DNA of 64,000 bases from Oscillospiraceae bacterium (lineage in GTDB: Bacteria; Bacillota; Clostridia; Oscillospirales; Oscillospiraceae), in the NCBI GenBank assembly GCA_009781695.1, contig WQVH01000004.1, positions 22,868-86,867 on the forward strand, given 5' to 3'. This document shows positions 1-9,464 of this stretch, one piece after another. Below the pieces are notes generated by a model, which ran no database searches, was not told the origin of the DNA, and saw only the letters and a list, made by a program, of their open reading frames with translations. A program made the position numbers and the translations under genes. Within the stretch, counting starts at the first letter, position 1, and each line of letters opens with the position of its first letter.

Positions 1-768
1 TCCCGCAAGTCCCGAAAGAAACGCACATATGACGTAGGCCAGAAACTGATACTTTCTTATATCTATACCGGCAAGCGAAACCGCTGCGGGATTGCTGCCC
101 ACCGCTTTGGTCATACGGCCAAAAGATGTATATGCCATGATGAGCCAGAAAATAATGACAATAAATGCGGAAACATAGACACGCCACGGAATGCCAAATA
201 CCGGGTCATTGGCCATACCGAACTCAATAAATCCCGGAATCAATGGATCAGAGCCGGTGAGCATTCTAAAAGCGCCGCCTGTAACAATAAATACAAGCCC
301 CAATCCGGCAAAGCTCATCGCTAAGGTAACAATAAACGGAGCCATTTTCAAAAAAGCAACCAAGAAGCCATTGATTGCGCCCAGCGCTGCACAAGCCAGC
401 AGTGTAATCAATATGGCCGGAATGAGCGGCAAGTCATTCATGGCCACAAACTCGGTGAGCAAAACGCTGCCCAATCCCACGATACTGGCCACCGACAGGT
501 CGATTCCTCCGGTCAGCATGACAATCAAAATGCCGACACCAACCAATAGAAAGCTCACTTGCTGCCTGAGTATATTGACAATGTTATTCGAACTCAAGAA
601 AATCGGTGACCATATCGCAGAGCCTATGATCAACAAAATAAGAATGAGCAGTGCATTGTGATTGATCAAAAAGCTGCGCAGAGTCATCTTTCTCGCACCA
701 ACACTTATCTTGCTTCTGTCTGGCGGCGGCTTCGTTAATCTTTCAGGTCCTTCATTAAAATTAAACAT
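1..768 (-). CDS. Sugar ABC transporter permease, RbsC-like (C-terminus beyond window)
   Basis: Inner-membrane permease of a ribose/galactoside-type ABC importer (BPD_transp_2 family). Reading from an ATG at 768 gives 256 codons that run off the left edge. A short hydrophilic N-terminus is followed by several hydrophobic segments and the family hallmark MLTGGIDLSVASIVGL near residues 90-105; later NPAAVSLAGID matches the conserved cytoplasmic loop of RbsC proteins. The start overlaps the stop of the ATPase gene (ATGTTTAA), so the two are translationally coupled. No periplasmic-type binding protein gene is visible; it may lie to the left or elsewhere. The substrate cannot be told from sequence alone. 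Confidence 0.9.
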   Translation of the reverse strand, partial: MFNFNEGPERLTKPPPDRSKISVGARKMTLRSFLINHNALLILILLIIGSAIWSPIFLSSNNIVNILRQQVSFLLVGVGILIVMLTGGIDLSVASIVGLGSVLLTEFVAMNDLPLIPAILITLLACAALGAINGFLVAFLKMAPFIVTLAMSFAGLGLVFIVTGGAFRMLTGSDPLIPGFIEFGMANDPVFGIPWRVYVSAFIVIIFWLIMAYTSFGRMTKAVGSNPAAVSLAGIDIRKYQFLAYVICAFLSGLAG

Positions 769-2284
769 CAGCAGTTACCCCCATGACATAGTTTATTATG
801 TTTTGCTCGCTAAGCTCATCTTTTTGCAAAACGCCGACACTTACTCCCTCACGTATGACAAAGGCTCTGTCACACATACCAATGACCTCTGCCATCTCCG
901 AGGAAATAATCACGACTGCATAATTTTGAGCGACCATTTCATTGATTATGTTAAATATTTCAATCTTAGCTCCGACATCAACACCTCTGGTCGGCTCATC
1001 TAAGATCATGACCTTACATCCCGAGGCTAAAAGTCTTGCTATGCCTACTTTCTGCTGGTTTCCACCGGAGAGCGTGTTGACCTCATCCATCAGAGAGGCA
1101 GCTCTGAGTGAAACTTTTTGTGCAAAGTCCAGAGTAAACTGATCCTCTTTTTTTCTACTGATGATGCCGCCGACTTTGCTACAGAATCTCTTAAGACAAG
1201 AGAGCGAAATATTGTATTTGATCGGCATAGTCAGCACCACGCCTTCATGCTTGCGGTCTTCAGACAGCATGCCGACTCCTATTGAGAACGCTTTTTTTGG
1301 AGATGTGATCCGAACTTCTTTATCGCCAAGTGTCACCTTGCCGCTATCGAGTTTATCCACACCCAACATGGCGCGGATCGCCTCAGTTCGGCCTGATCCG
1401 ACCAGTCCGCTCAGCCCGACAACCTCACCTTCATGCACGTCAAACGATACATCCCGCACCATGCGCCCTGCTTTAAGATGCTCCACCTTCATCGCCAGTT
1501 TCCCGATGTTGGATTGACGTTTCGGAAAATAATCGTCCAAGTTGCGCCCAATCATCATATTGACAAGCTGCTGCTGGTCAATATCCGCCATTTCTTTGGT
1601 GTCCACGTATCGACCATCTTTGAGCACGGTGACACGATCACCCAACCGAAAGACCTCTTCCAATCGGTGCGAAATATATATGATGGACACGCCTTTGTCT
1701 CTGAGCCGATTAAGCAATACAAATAGCTGCTCAACCTCTTTGTTGGTCAGCACAGCAGTGGGTTCATCCAAGACCAATATGTGTGCGTTTCTGGAAAGTG
1801 CCTTGCAGATTTCGATGACCTGTTGGTATGCCGTTGTAAGCTCGCCAACCAACATAGCGGGATTGATGTTCCCAAATCCGATTTCATCCAGAAATTCTGA
1901 GGCTCTTTTGTTTAATTGTTTAAAACTTACAAGCGCATGTTGATTGCGAAATTCATCAATGAAGATATTCTCCGCTACGGATAGATCCGGCACCAAAGCA
2001 AACTCCTGATAAATGACCGAAACGCCATTGGCAATTCCATCTTTCGGTCCGGAGATATGTACCTTTTTGCCCCTGATATGTATTGCTCCGCTGTCTGCTT
2101 TTTCCGCTCCGGAAAGCACCTTGATCAGTGTTGATTTTCCGGCACCGTTTTCTCCCATCAAAGCGTGGATCTCTCCGGGCTTTACATTCAAACTTACATC
2201 TTTAAGCGCAGATACTCCGCCATAGCTCTTGTGTATGCCTTGCATCATCAGTTGATACGTATCATCATATTTCAGCGCACTCAC
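761..2284 (-). CDS. Sugar ABC transporter ATP-binding protein, RbsA/MglA-like
   Basis: Double-domain ATPase (507 aa) energising sugar uptake with the permease at 1-768. The first domain has Walker A GENGAGKST near residue 45 and Walker B LVLDEPTA. The second has a degenerate P-loop (GLVGSGRTE), the signature LSGGNQQK and MILDEPTRGVDVG. Two tandem domains with one weakened site are typical of the carbohydrate CUT2 class. The start taken is GTG at 2284, with GAGAGAGG directly upstream at unusually short spacing; ATG codons at residues 13-14 are alternatives. It overlaps the permease gene by 8 bases. A substrate such as ribose, galactose or a nucleoside would all be compatible. Confidence 0.92.
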   Translation of the reverse strand: MSALKYDDTYQLMMQGIHKSYGGVSALKDVSLNVKPGEIHALMGENGAGKSTLIKVLSGAEKADSGAIHIRGKKVHISGPKDGIANGVSVIYQEFALVPDLSVAENIFIDEFRNQHALVSFKQLNKRASEFLDEIGFGNINPAMLVGELTTAYQQVIEICKALSRNAHILVLDEPTAVLTNKEVEQLFVLLNRLRDKGVSIIYISHRLEEVFRLGDRVTVLKDGRYVDTKEMADIDQQQLVNMMIGRNLDDYFPKRQSNIGKLAMKVEHLKAGRMVRDVSFDVHEGEVVGLSGLVGSGRTEAIRAMLGVDKLDSGKVTLGDKEVRITSPKKAFSIGVGMLSEDRKHEGVVLTMPIKYNISLSCLKRFCSKVGGIISRKKEDQFTLDFAQKVSLRAASLMDEVNTLSGGNQQKVGIARLLASGCKVMILDEPTRGVDVGAKIEIFNIINEMVAQNYAVVIISSEMAEVIGMCDRAFVIREGVSVGVLQKDELSEQNIINYVMGVTADV

Positions 2285-2458
2285 CCTCTCTCTTGTGCAG
2301 TCAGGTCAATTCGTCAATAAAAAAATATACCCATATGCGCAGGGGGGTTAAATTGTCCGGGGCGCATTGAGTTTAGGTTGGATTATAACAAATATTGATC
2401 ACAACAATCAAGAAAGAAAATATTTTTGGGAATATCACCAAACCGTTATAGTCAAATT

Positions 2459-4732
2459 TCACATAATTTTGACCCGTTTTAACCGCAAAGCGTTGAGTAG
2501 TACAGATATAGACGATAGCGACATGGCCACCGCTGCAATCATAGGGTCTAACAGCGGTCCGCCTGCCAAAAACCATAACCCCATCGCAATCGGTATACAC
2601 AACACATTGTAGAAAAATGCCCAAAAGAGGTTTTGCTTTATATTTTTTATGGTCTTGCGTGAGAGGATGATGGCAGAAGCAATTGAAGATAAATCTCCGC
2701 GCATCAGGACAATATCCGCAGATTCAATGGCTACATCCGTGCCTTGCCCAATGGCAATGCCCACATCGGCTTGAGCAAGCGCCGGCGCATCATTTATGCC
2801 ATCACCGACCATGGCTACCTTTTTCCCGGATGCTTGTAGGTTTTTGATATTTTCCGCCTTATCTTGCGGCAATACCTCTGCAAGCACCGTGGTGATACCG
2901 GCCTTTCGCGCCACCGCAGCGGCTGTTACTTTGTTGTCACCGGTGAGCATGATGATCTCTATACCCATGCCGGATAATTTATCGACTGCGGCTTTGGAGT
3001 CCGGCTTTATGATATCTGCTACGGCGATAATGCCCGCCAACTTTTGGTCTATCGCTACATACATGGGTGTTTTTCCGTCTTGAGCTAAACCCTCGCTGTC
3101 GTGGATACTTTTTCCGAGATCAATGCCGCTATTATTCATCAGCCGCTCGTTGCCAATGTGCACGGCTTTGCCGTCAATTTCAGCGCTGATGCCTTGTCCG
3201 GGTATGGAGATAAAAGATGTTGGTTCGATAAATTTCACACGTTCTTCTTCGCCCTTTAAAACAATGGATTCTCCGAGCGGGTGTTCTGATCTTTTTTCGG
3301 CACAAGCCGTCAAACGCAGAATTTCATGCGCTGTATAGCCGCTCATCGGCACGATATCTGCAACATGAGGCTTGCCCACGGTTATCGTTCCGGTCTTGTC
3401 TAGAACAACGGTCTGGATTTTATGTGCGGTCTCCAGTGATTCGCCGCTTTTTATAAGTACACCGCTTTCCGCCCCTTTGCCCATGCCCACCATGATGGAT
3501 GTAGGCGTGGCCAGGCCTAGGGCACAAGGACATGCAACAATGAGTATGGCTATGAATATCCGCATGGCAAACCATATGGTAGAAGGATCACCGGCTGCGT
3601 GGGCGGCAATAAAGTTTGCACCGAAGAAGTACCACCCTGCGAGGGAGGCAAAAGCGATCACAATGATCGTTGGTACAAATTTTTCTGAAATCACATCCGC
3701 CATGGCAGCGATTGGCGCTTTGCGGCCTTGAGCTTCTTCTACCAATTTGATGATTTGTGCAAGTGCAGTGTCACTGCCAACCTTTGTGGCTCTATATTTT
3801 ATTGAGCCGTTTTTGTTGATACTTGCACCAATGACTGTATCTCCAATGCATTTGCGCACAGGCATGGATTCTCCGGTCAGCATGGATTCGTCTACATTGG
3901 TCTCACCTTCAACGACTGTGCCATCTACAGGCATTTTTTCACCGGGGCGCACAATGATGATGTCATCGACGGATACTTCATCGATGAATATTTCCATTTC
4001 ATTGCCATCACGTATGACTTTGGCAGTCTTCGGGGCGAGTTCCATCAGCTTCTTAATGGCTTCTCCGGTTTTACCTTTTGCGAGAGCTTCCATATACTTG
4101 CCTATAACAATAAGCGTCAGAATAACGCCGACGATTTCATAAAATGGTTCGTAATTTCCACCGGAAAATATATTGACGAAAGTAAGGTATAGGCTATACA
4201 CAAAGGCCGCAGCAGTGCCTTTGGCAATGAGTGAGTCCATATTGGGACTGCGCTGAATCAGTAGCGCTCTGACGCCTCGGGTGTAGATTTTTTGATTGAC
4301 GATGACTACAGGGAGTGTGAGTACGAGTTGTATGACTGTGTTCTGCCATGCAAATTCACGCAATATCCAATGGTGCAATTCGGGGCGGTCGAATAGGTGT
4401 AGTGCATGCGGAATCATGGCGATTAAAAATAAAGGCAGTGTAAAAATTGCAGAGATGATCAGTCGCTTGCGCAATTCCGAAATTTCTTGCTTTTTCCGTG
4501 CCGATTCTATATCAATGCGCTCTTCTTCATGCAGTGCATAGCCCAATTTCGCCATGGTTTGCATAATGTTCACCATGGATATTTCGCTATCATTATACGA
4601 TAAGTGCAGCTTCTCTGCGGCAAAATTGACGCTGGCTTCACTTACACCGGGCTGCTTGCCTACTATTTTTTCTATGGCCGCAGCGCAAGCTGCGCAGGTC
4701 ATCCCCTCGATATTAAATGCTTTGTTTTTCAT
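2459..4732 (-). CDS. copA: Copper-translocating P-type ATPase, CopA
   Basis: P1B-type ATPase (757 aa) that pumps Cu+ out of the cytoplasm. One N-terminal heavy-metal-associated domain carries GMTCAAC near residue 10. Then come membrane helices, the actuator-domain motif TGES near residue 282, the metal-transport CPC motif within [15 protein letters not shown] near residue 400, the phosphorylation motif DKTGTIT near 444 and [10 protein letters not shown] near 645. Helices at the C-terminus complete the P1B-1 pattern. The length is usual for single-HMA CopA. No copper chaperone or CsoR/CopY regulator is adjacent. It reads toward the sugar transporter with a 174-base gap in which I see no gene. 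Confidence 0.95.
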   Translation of the reverse strand: MKNKAFNIEGMTCAACAAAIEKIVGKQPGVSEASVNFAAEKLHLSYNDSEISMVNIMQTMAKLGYALHEEERIDIESARKKQEISELRKRLIISAIFTLPLFLIAMIPHALHLFDRPELHHWILREFAWQNTVIQLVLTLPVVIVNQKIYTRGVRALLIQRSPNMDSLIAKGTAAAFVYSLYLTFVNIFSGGNYEPFYEIVGVILTLIVIGKYMEALAKGKTGEAIKKLMELAPKTAKVIRDGNEMEIFIDEVSVDDIIIVRPGEKMPVDGTVVEGETNVDESMLTGESMPVRKCIGDTVIGASINKNGSIKYRATKVGSDTALAQIIKLVEEAQGRKAPIAAMADVISEKFVPTIIVIAFASLAGWYFFGANFIAAHAAGDPSTIWFAMRIFIAILIVACPCALGLATPTSIMVGMGKGAESGVLIKSGESLETAHKIQTVVLDKTGTITVGKPHVADIVPMSGYTAHEILRLTACAEKRSEHPLGESIVLKGEEERVKFIEPTSFISIPGQGISAEIDGKAVHIGNERLMNNSGIDLGKSIHDSEGLAQDGKTPMYVAIDQKLAGIIAVADIIKPDSKAAVDKLSGMGIEIIMLTGDNKVTAAAVARKAGITTVLAEVLPQDKAENIKNLQASGKKVAMVGDGINDAPALAQADVGIAIGQGTDVAIESADIVLMRGDLSSIASAIILSRKTIKNIKQNLFWAFFYNVLCIPIAMGLWFLAGGPLLDPMIAAVAMSLSSISVLLNALRLKRVKIM

Positions 4733-4949
4733 GGAGTTATCCGCCCTTTATCGTCGATAAGACTCATGATAACACCGTTTTTGTCATATTGCCAGTAGTT
4801 TGTACCGTTCAGAAACGTACAATGTGGGTTTGCACCAGCACATGAGATGCTTGCTCATGATAAATTAAATCTCCAATTACAACGCCACTATTTTTCAGTT
4901 GCATTTTTCTAAAAGTCGGATATACTTAATATTGGGGGGAGTTGAGCGC

Positions 4950-5201
4950 ATGGGTAAAAAAGAAAAGTTAATAGAACGCTTGATAAGCAATCCAAAGGAC
5001 TTTACTTTTAACGAAATGCATACTGTATTGATATCTTTGGGATTCAAAATTTTCACAAAGGGAAAAACAAGCGGCTCTCGTGTTAAGTTTATAAGAGGTA
5101 ATATAGCAATCATCCTGCACAAGCCACACCCCAGAAAAGAACTTCTGGAATACCAAATAAAGCAAGTCTTAGACATCCTGAAAAAGGAGAATATGATATG
5201 A
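4950..5201 (+). CDS. hicA: HicA-family mRNA interferase toxin
   Basis: Small basic dsRBD-fold toxin (83 aa) of the HicAB type II system, expected to cleave mRNA in the cytoplasm. The ATG at 4950 has a strong GGGGGGAG site about 8 bases upstream; a longer frame from 4899 lacks one. Visible HicA features are an N-terminal helix (KKEKLIERL), GFKIFTKGKTSGSRVKF and LHKPHPRKEL. The catalytic His of the canonical GSHxxF motif is an Arg here (GSRVKF), a variant I recall from a subfamily of HicA proteins. It overlaps hicB by ATGA, so the two are translationally coupled. Confidence 0.85.
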   Translation: MGKKEKLIERLISNPKDFTFNEMHTVLISLGFKIFTKGKTSGSRVKFIRGNIAIILHKPHPRKELLEYQIKQVLDILKKENMI

Positions 5202-5545
5202 GCAATCTATTAGAATACAAAGGATATTATGGTTCGGTCGAATTTTCCGCGACTGACAACATTCTTTTTGGAAGCGTTCTTGGCGTAAGCAGCCTTATTT
5301 CCTATGAAGGAGACAGTGTGTTCGCCTTAAAAGAGGACTTCGAAGGTGCGATTGATGATTATCTTGAAATGTGCCTTGACAATGGTGTTGACCCCGAGAA
5401 AGTGTATAGAGGTAATTTTAATGTGCGTGTATCTCCTGAACTTCATAAGAAATTGGCACTTTACTCAGCCGTGCATGGACAGTCGCTTAATTCTACTGTA
5501 GAAGAGGCAATTAGACGTTATGTTACAGTACGAGAAAAGGAGTAG
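5198..5545 (+). CDS. hicB: HicB-family antitoxin
   Basis: Antitoxin partner of the upstream HicA (115 aa). The N-terminal half is the partially degraded RNase-H-like HicB fold (YKGYYGSVEFSATDNILFGSVLG, split as YKGYYGSVEF and ILFGSVLGV, then FEGAIDDYLEMC). The C-terminal half is a ribbon-helix-helix DNA-binding segment (NVRVSPELHKKLALYSA, then SLNSTVEEAIRRY). It would neutralise HicA and repress its own promoter. The start overlaps the hicA stop, the usual arrangement of the toxin-first hicAB pairs. No further genes are co-directional; a tRNA-Leu on the other strand follows. Confidence 0.87.
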   Translation: MSNLLEYKGYYGSVEFSATDNILFGSVLGVSSLISYEGDSVFALKEDFEGAIDDYLEMCLDNGVDPEKVYRGNFNVRVSPELHKKLALYSAVHGQSLNSTVEEAIRRYVTVREKE

Positions 5546-5628
5546 TTGTTAGCTACTCCCCAATGCAAAAGGTTGTATAAATAAGCCAAGTGTTCCTACA
5601 ACCTCAAATGCTGTAAGAACACCCCGAC

Positions 5629-5714
5629 TGGTGCCGGCGAAGGGACTTGAACCCCCACATACTTTCATATAACGGATTTTGAGTCCGTCGCGTCTGCCAT
5701 TCCGCCACGCCGGC
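5629..5714 (-). tRNA. tRNA-Leu, anticodon CAA
   Basis: Reading the minus strand from 5714 gives a 7-bp acceptor stem (GCCGGCG with CGCCGGC), a D-arm, anticodon stem ACGGA/TCCGT enclosing loop CTCAAAA (anticodon CAA for codon UUG), a long class II variable arm as expected for leucine, a T-arm with TTCAAGT, discriminator A and an encoded CCA at 5631-5629. Confidence 0.96.
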
Positions 5715-5804
5715 TTATTGTTGTGACTTCCATGAGAGACTATACAACAAATCGGCGCATATTTCAAGCAATTTTTTCATTGCATATCTATTACAGCGAT
5801 GCCC

Positions 5805-6974
5805 TTACTGCGCACCAAGCAGCTTCTGCTTGAGTTCCGCTTCAATTTTCACAAGCTCTTGTGAGGCCTCCGCACGCCGCTTTGAACCTTCAACCTGAAT
5901 GACACGCACCTCGTCAAGCGTCGCAATGAGATTCTGATTGGTTTGTTTGAGTGTTTCAAGATCAACGATACCACGCTCAGATTCTTTGGCAATCTCAATA
6001 GTACCCATCTTAAGCGCCTCGGCATTCTTGCGCAAAAGTTCATTCGTTGTATCCGTAACACTGCGTTGCGCTTGCATGGCCTGTTGCGAGTGATGCAAAC
6101 TCAAAGCCAATACCATCTGACTCTTCCACAGCGGAATCGTATTGACGATAGATGTCTGAATTTTTTCGAGCATCAGCGCATCGTTGTTTTGAATCATACG
6201 GATTTGAGGGGACATTTGAATCGAGATCATTCGCGTAAGTTCGAGGTCATGTATCTTCTTTTCAAATCTATTGCACATATTCGCCAGATCATTTGCAGCT
6301 TGTGCATCTTCCGGCTGTCCTGTTTCGGCAGCTCTGGCTTGGAGTGCTTTCAAGTCATTTTCCAACACATGCTGTAACTTCTGCTTACCGGCCAAAATAT
6401 ACATCGTCAGTTCTTTGTAGTATCCGGTGTTCAGCTCATACATTTTGTCCAACATAGAAATATCTTTTAGCAGCGTCACTTGATGCTTTTCCAGAGCGGC
6501 AACTATTTTGTCGACATTCGCTTCTGCTTTGTCGTACTGCGCTTTGAGCGTTGCAAGGAAGTTCTGCGCCTTGCGGAATATTCCGCGGATGCCTTTTTTC
6601 TGATCTTCATCAAAGTTAAATCCTTGCAGCTCCACGGTAAGGCTCGTGAGCATGTTTCCTACATCGCCCATATCTTTTGCTCTGACATTATTGAGCGCAG
6701 AGCCGGAAAAGTCGGCAATATGTTTCTGAGCCGCCGCACCATATGACAAAACCATATTGGTGTTCGTAATGTCGATTTGTTCAGAGAACGACTTCACCAT
6801 CTCCTGCTCTTGCTCAGATAACTGGCTCATCTCTTTGCAAACGGCAGAGGTCGCCTCAGGTGTCAGCTCCAGTTCTATACTATCCGCAGCCGGTGTTTCG
6901 GGCGTTATTTCATTTAGATTCGGCGCTAATGTCAGCGTAGGCGGCGGGGACAGTGTCAGGGTGTTGTCAATCAT
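5805..6974 (-). CDS. TelA-like toxic anion resistance family protein
   Basis: Cytoplasmic, helix-rich protein of 389 aa matching the TelA/KlaA (toxic anion resistance) family in length and pattern. It has an acidic Pro-rich N-terminus, a central coiled-coil region with AQNFLATLKAQYDKAE and the family-typical LDKMYELNTGYYKELTMYI, followed by many Gln/Lys/Glu heptads and LSLHHSQQAMQAQRSVTDTTNELL near residue 300 (given in parts: LSLHHSQQAMQAQ, TDTTNELL). The ATG is preceded by GGAGAATGAAAA. Family members are linked to tellurite, nisin and lantibiotic tolerance, but the molecular role is unsettled. It appears to be a single-gene unit. Confidence 0.88.
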   Translation of the reverse strand: MIDNTLTLSPPPTLTLAPNLNEITPETPAADSIELELTPEATSAVCKEMSQLSEQEQEMVKSFSEQIDITNTNMVLSYGAAAQKHIADFSGSALNNVRAKDMGDVGNMLTSLTVELQGFNFDEDQKKGIRGIFRKAQNFLATLKAQYDKAEANVDKIVAALEKHQVTLLKDISMLDKMYELNTGYYKELTMYILAGKQKLQHVLENDLKALQARAAETGQPEDAQAANDLANMCNRFEKKIHDLELTRMISIQMSPQIRMIQNNDALMLEKIQTSIVNTIPLWKSQMVLALSLHHSQQAMQAQRSVTDTTNELLRKNAEALKMGTIEIAKESERGIVDLETLKQTNQNLIATLDEVRVIQVEGSKRRAEASQELVKIEAELKQKLLGAQ

Positions 6975-7144
6975 TTTTCATTCTCCTTAATCATTTCAGT
7001 GATTTTGGTCGCCATACTCTTTTTAATATGCGCGCGGAGCGCTCATCGTATCAACGTTCTTTAACAAGCACATGCCTTTCATATGCACACATCGCTCCTC
7101 GATTATAGTAGATGCGCAGATTATGTGTCAAATTATTTTCCCGG

Positions 7145-7987
7145 CTACACACTTCCCGAATCATATGTAAACCCTCGCCCACGGACATCCGTCACCACAG
7201 TAGTTACCAAGAACGCCGCTTTGTCATGCCGATCAACAATTTCCACAAGCATTCTATAATCACTCGCATCAATAAGCAGCATTAACATAGGTGTATTCTT
7301 CCCCGAATATGAACCCTTTGCCTGCAACATCGTCACACTTTTTCCCAATTCTTTCGTTATATCCGCAAGAATTGCCTCATATTCCGGGCTGATTATTTTT
7401 ACCTCTTTTCGCTTCGTCCAACCATTTTCAATATACCTCATCACCATCATGGTAATAAAAATTGACAGTACCGCAAAGAAAAATGAATCTGCATCAAACA
7501 CGATAAGCGACAACAGCACAACTATACCATCCGTTATGCACATACCTATCGAGGGCTTTAGCCCCAGATATTTTTTCATAATCAAAGGCGGCACAGCCGT
7601 ACCTCCGCTTGACGCTTTATTTTGATACATTATAGACACTGCGACACCGAAAATGATGCTGCCCACAATCATCGCCAACATTCGATCCTCAACCAAATCA
7701 ATGCGCGGCACAAAATTGATAGCCACAGGGAGCAGCCCTGCTCCAATAACCGTATTAATCCCCACTTCTTTGCCCAAAAAGATGAAAGTACAAACAATTA
7801 CAATAGCATTTCCTATGTATACAATAATCGCCCGATCAACATCCACCCATGACTCTAAAATGATGGCAAGCCCTGTAAGTCCACCTGCCGCAATATTGTG
7901 CGGAGCCATAAACATATTCACTGCTACAGCCAGCAAGCCTATTGCAAAAGCAATCCAAAATAATTTCTTGATCCAGTACTTTACCAC
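7145..7987 (-). CDS. YitT family membrane protein (DUF161/DUF2179)
   Basis: Integral membrane protein of 280 aa. About five hydrophobic segments fill residues 1-175 (the YitT domain: AVNMFMAPHNIAAGGLTG near residue 22 and YQNKASSGGTAVPPLI near 120 are characteristic). A soluble C-terminal DUF2179 domain contains YSGKNTPMLMLLIDA. The start is GTG at 7987, with GGAGG nine bases upstream. Family members occur widely in Firmicutes and their transport substrate, if any, is unknown. The gene lies 27 bases downstream of the cation diffusion facilitator gene on the same strand, so the two are probably co-transcribed. Confidence 0.92.
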   Translation of the reverse strand: MVKYWIKKLFWIAFAIGLLAVAVNMFMAPHNIAAGGLTGLAIILESWVDVDRAIIVYIGNAIVIVCTFIFLGKEVGINTVIGAGLLPVAINFVPRIDLVEDRMLAMIVGSIIFGVAVSIMYQNKASSGGTAVPPLIMKKYLGLKPSIGMCITDGIVVLLSLIVFDADSFFFAVLSIFITMMVMRYIENGWTKRKEVKIISPEYEAILADITKELGKSVTMLQAKGSYSGKNTPMLMLLIDASDYRMLVEIVDRHDKAAFLVTTVVTDVRGRGFTYDSGSV

Positions 7988-8014
7988 GCAATCATGCCTC
8001 CATTTAATTTACTG

Positions 8015-9184
8015 TCAGTCCATGTAACCATACTCAATATTTATCTCATAATCATACTCCGGCGCAACCGCTTTTATCTCACCTGCCACAGCATCTCGCA
8101 GGGCATAGGATTTCTTTTGATTTCCATGAGGAATTTCCATATCAAACACCAGTATCGGCTTAGGTACAGAGCTTATAATCCTAAACTCATGCGCATGGAG
8201 ATTGGGATGTCTTTCTTGCAAAAGATTTTGAACTATGCCAATAATGCCTTGCAGTCTTTCATCAGCCAAATCCACAGGGTCTACATGTACAACCAACGAA
8301 ACGCCTAATTTTTCATAAACCTCATACCCGGCTTTTTCAACAATATCATGAGCATTCACAAGGGACATATCCGTCGCCACCTCAGCGTGCAAACTGGCCA
8401 TGTTACGCCCGGGGCCATAACTATGCACCACTAAATCATGCACACCTAAAATGCCTTCATAACTTTTCACTACTTCCTTTATCTTGGTCGCCATAGAGCG
8501 TTCTGTGGGGTTACCGATGATTCTCCCAAGCGCTTCTTTAGCCACTTGATAACCCGAGCGAAAAAACACCAGTGCGATGAGCGCCCCGACATAACCATCA
8601 ATGACAATATTCGTAAACAAACTAAATAGCAACGAAAACAATGTAGCCGCAGTAATCAGCACATCATTACGCGAGTCAATGCCAACGGCCAACAGGGCAT
8701 CTGATTTTATGGCTTTGCCTAATTTTTTATTAAACACACACATCCATAATTTTACCGCCATACCAAAAACAAGTACAGCCACTGCCCAAGGCGAAAAATG
8801 AATAGGTTCCGGATTTAGGATCATAGTCACCGAACTGCGCATCACTTCGTATCCGGTAACGAGAATAATACCGGCCACAGCCAGACTGATGATGTATTCA
8901 ATACGGCTATGTCCAAAGGGATGCTCCTTGTCCGCAGGCTTTGCAGACCAACGAAATCCTAATATTGTAAGTAGTGATGTCAGGCAATCTGTCAAGTTAT
9001 TAAAAGCATCCGCTGTGATCGAAACACTGTTTGTAACTGTACCTATCACAAACTTTGATCCGGCCAGTATTAGATTTAAAATAATACCGCAAATTCCTGA
9101 CAGCAGACCGTATTTTTCCCGAACGGCAGTTGATTCGGTATTTTTGTAATCTTTGATAAACGCTTTTATGAGCAGCCTAGTCAA
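8015..9184 (-). CDS. Cation diffusion facilitator family transporter
   Basis: Metal(2+)/H+ antiporter of the CDF family, about 389 aa. Six transmembrane segments occupy residues 20-220. The metal-site signatures are visible: SVSITADAFNNLTDC (the HxxxD variant with Asp-x3-Asn pattern, ADAFNN), HPFGHSRIEYI after helix 2, and GIDSRNDVLITAATL for helix 5. The cytoplasmic C-terminal domain has SYGPGRNMASLHAEV and a further MDIEINIEYG-like acidic end. I chose TTG at 9184 because GGGGGA lies nine bases upstream; the longer frame would begin at another TTG (9208) with no ribosome site. Zn, Mn, Fe or Co are possible substrates. Confidence 0.9.
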   Translation of the reverse strand: MTRLLIKAFIKDYKNTESTAVREKYGLLSGICGIILNLILAGSKFVIGTVTNSVSITADAFNNLTDCLTSLLTILGFRWSAKPADKEHPFGHSRIEYIISLAVAGIILVTGYEVMRSSVTMILNPEPIHFSPWAVAVLVFGMAVKLWMCVFNKKLGKAIKSDALLAVGIDSRNDVLITAATLFSLLFSLFTNIVIDGYVGALIALVFFRSGYQVAKEALGRIIGNPTERSMATKIKEVVKSYEGILGVHDLVVHSYGPGRNMASLHAEVATDMSLVNAHDIVEKAGYEVYEKLGVSLVVHVDPVDLADERLQGIIGIVQNLLQERHPNLHAHEFRIISSVPKPILVFDMEIPHGNQKKSYALRDAVAGEIKAVAPEYDYEINIEYGYMD

Positions 9185-9221
9185 AATACTTATTCCCCCA
9201 GTGTACAATTGTCCGTCTTAT

Positions 9222-9247
9222 GGGCGGCCAAGGGTGGTCTGCCCTAC
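9222..9247. repeat. Dispersed short palindromic repeat, copy 1
   Basis: A GC-rich, partly palindromic 26-base sequence starting GGGCGGCC and ending GCCCTAC. It aligns with copies at 34731-34756 and 40882-40904. All three lie in intergenic DNA. Confidence 0.6.
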
Positions 9248-9349
9248 ATAGGTGTGCTCAATTTTTCAAGTCACCCATGTAACTCATATTGTACGATTGT
9301 CGATGTACACTTGTCAATGCCAGACGGCGGTTTTCTCACTATTATTGTG

Positions 9350-9378
9350 TTGACACACACATATTTCAATGAGAGAAT
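9350..9378 (+). promoter_or_regulatory. Candidate sigma-70-type promoter for grdC-grdD
   Basis: TTGACA at 9350-9355, a 17-base spacer, then GAGAAT at 9373-9378 (four of six consensus positions). It lies 87 bases upstream of grdC. Confidence 0.5.
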
Positions 9379-9464
9379 GAAGGTCGGTGCGTACTATTCA
9401 ATTGCGTACCTCGCCGTAAGCACATAATTAACTTCAAGTTTATCCAAAGAAAGGCGTTGAATCT

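Noticed and set aside
2373..2624. Small ORFs overlapping the copA 3' end
   Set aside because: Antisense or out-of-frame to the conserved copA C-terminus with no ribosome site.
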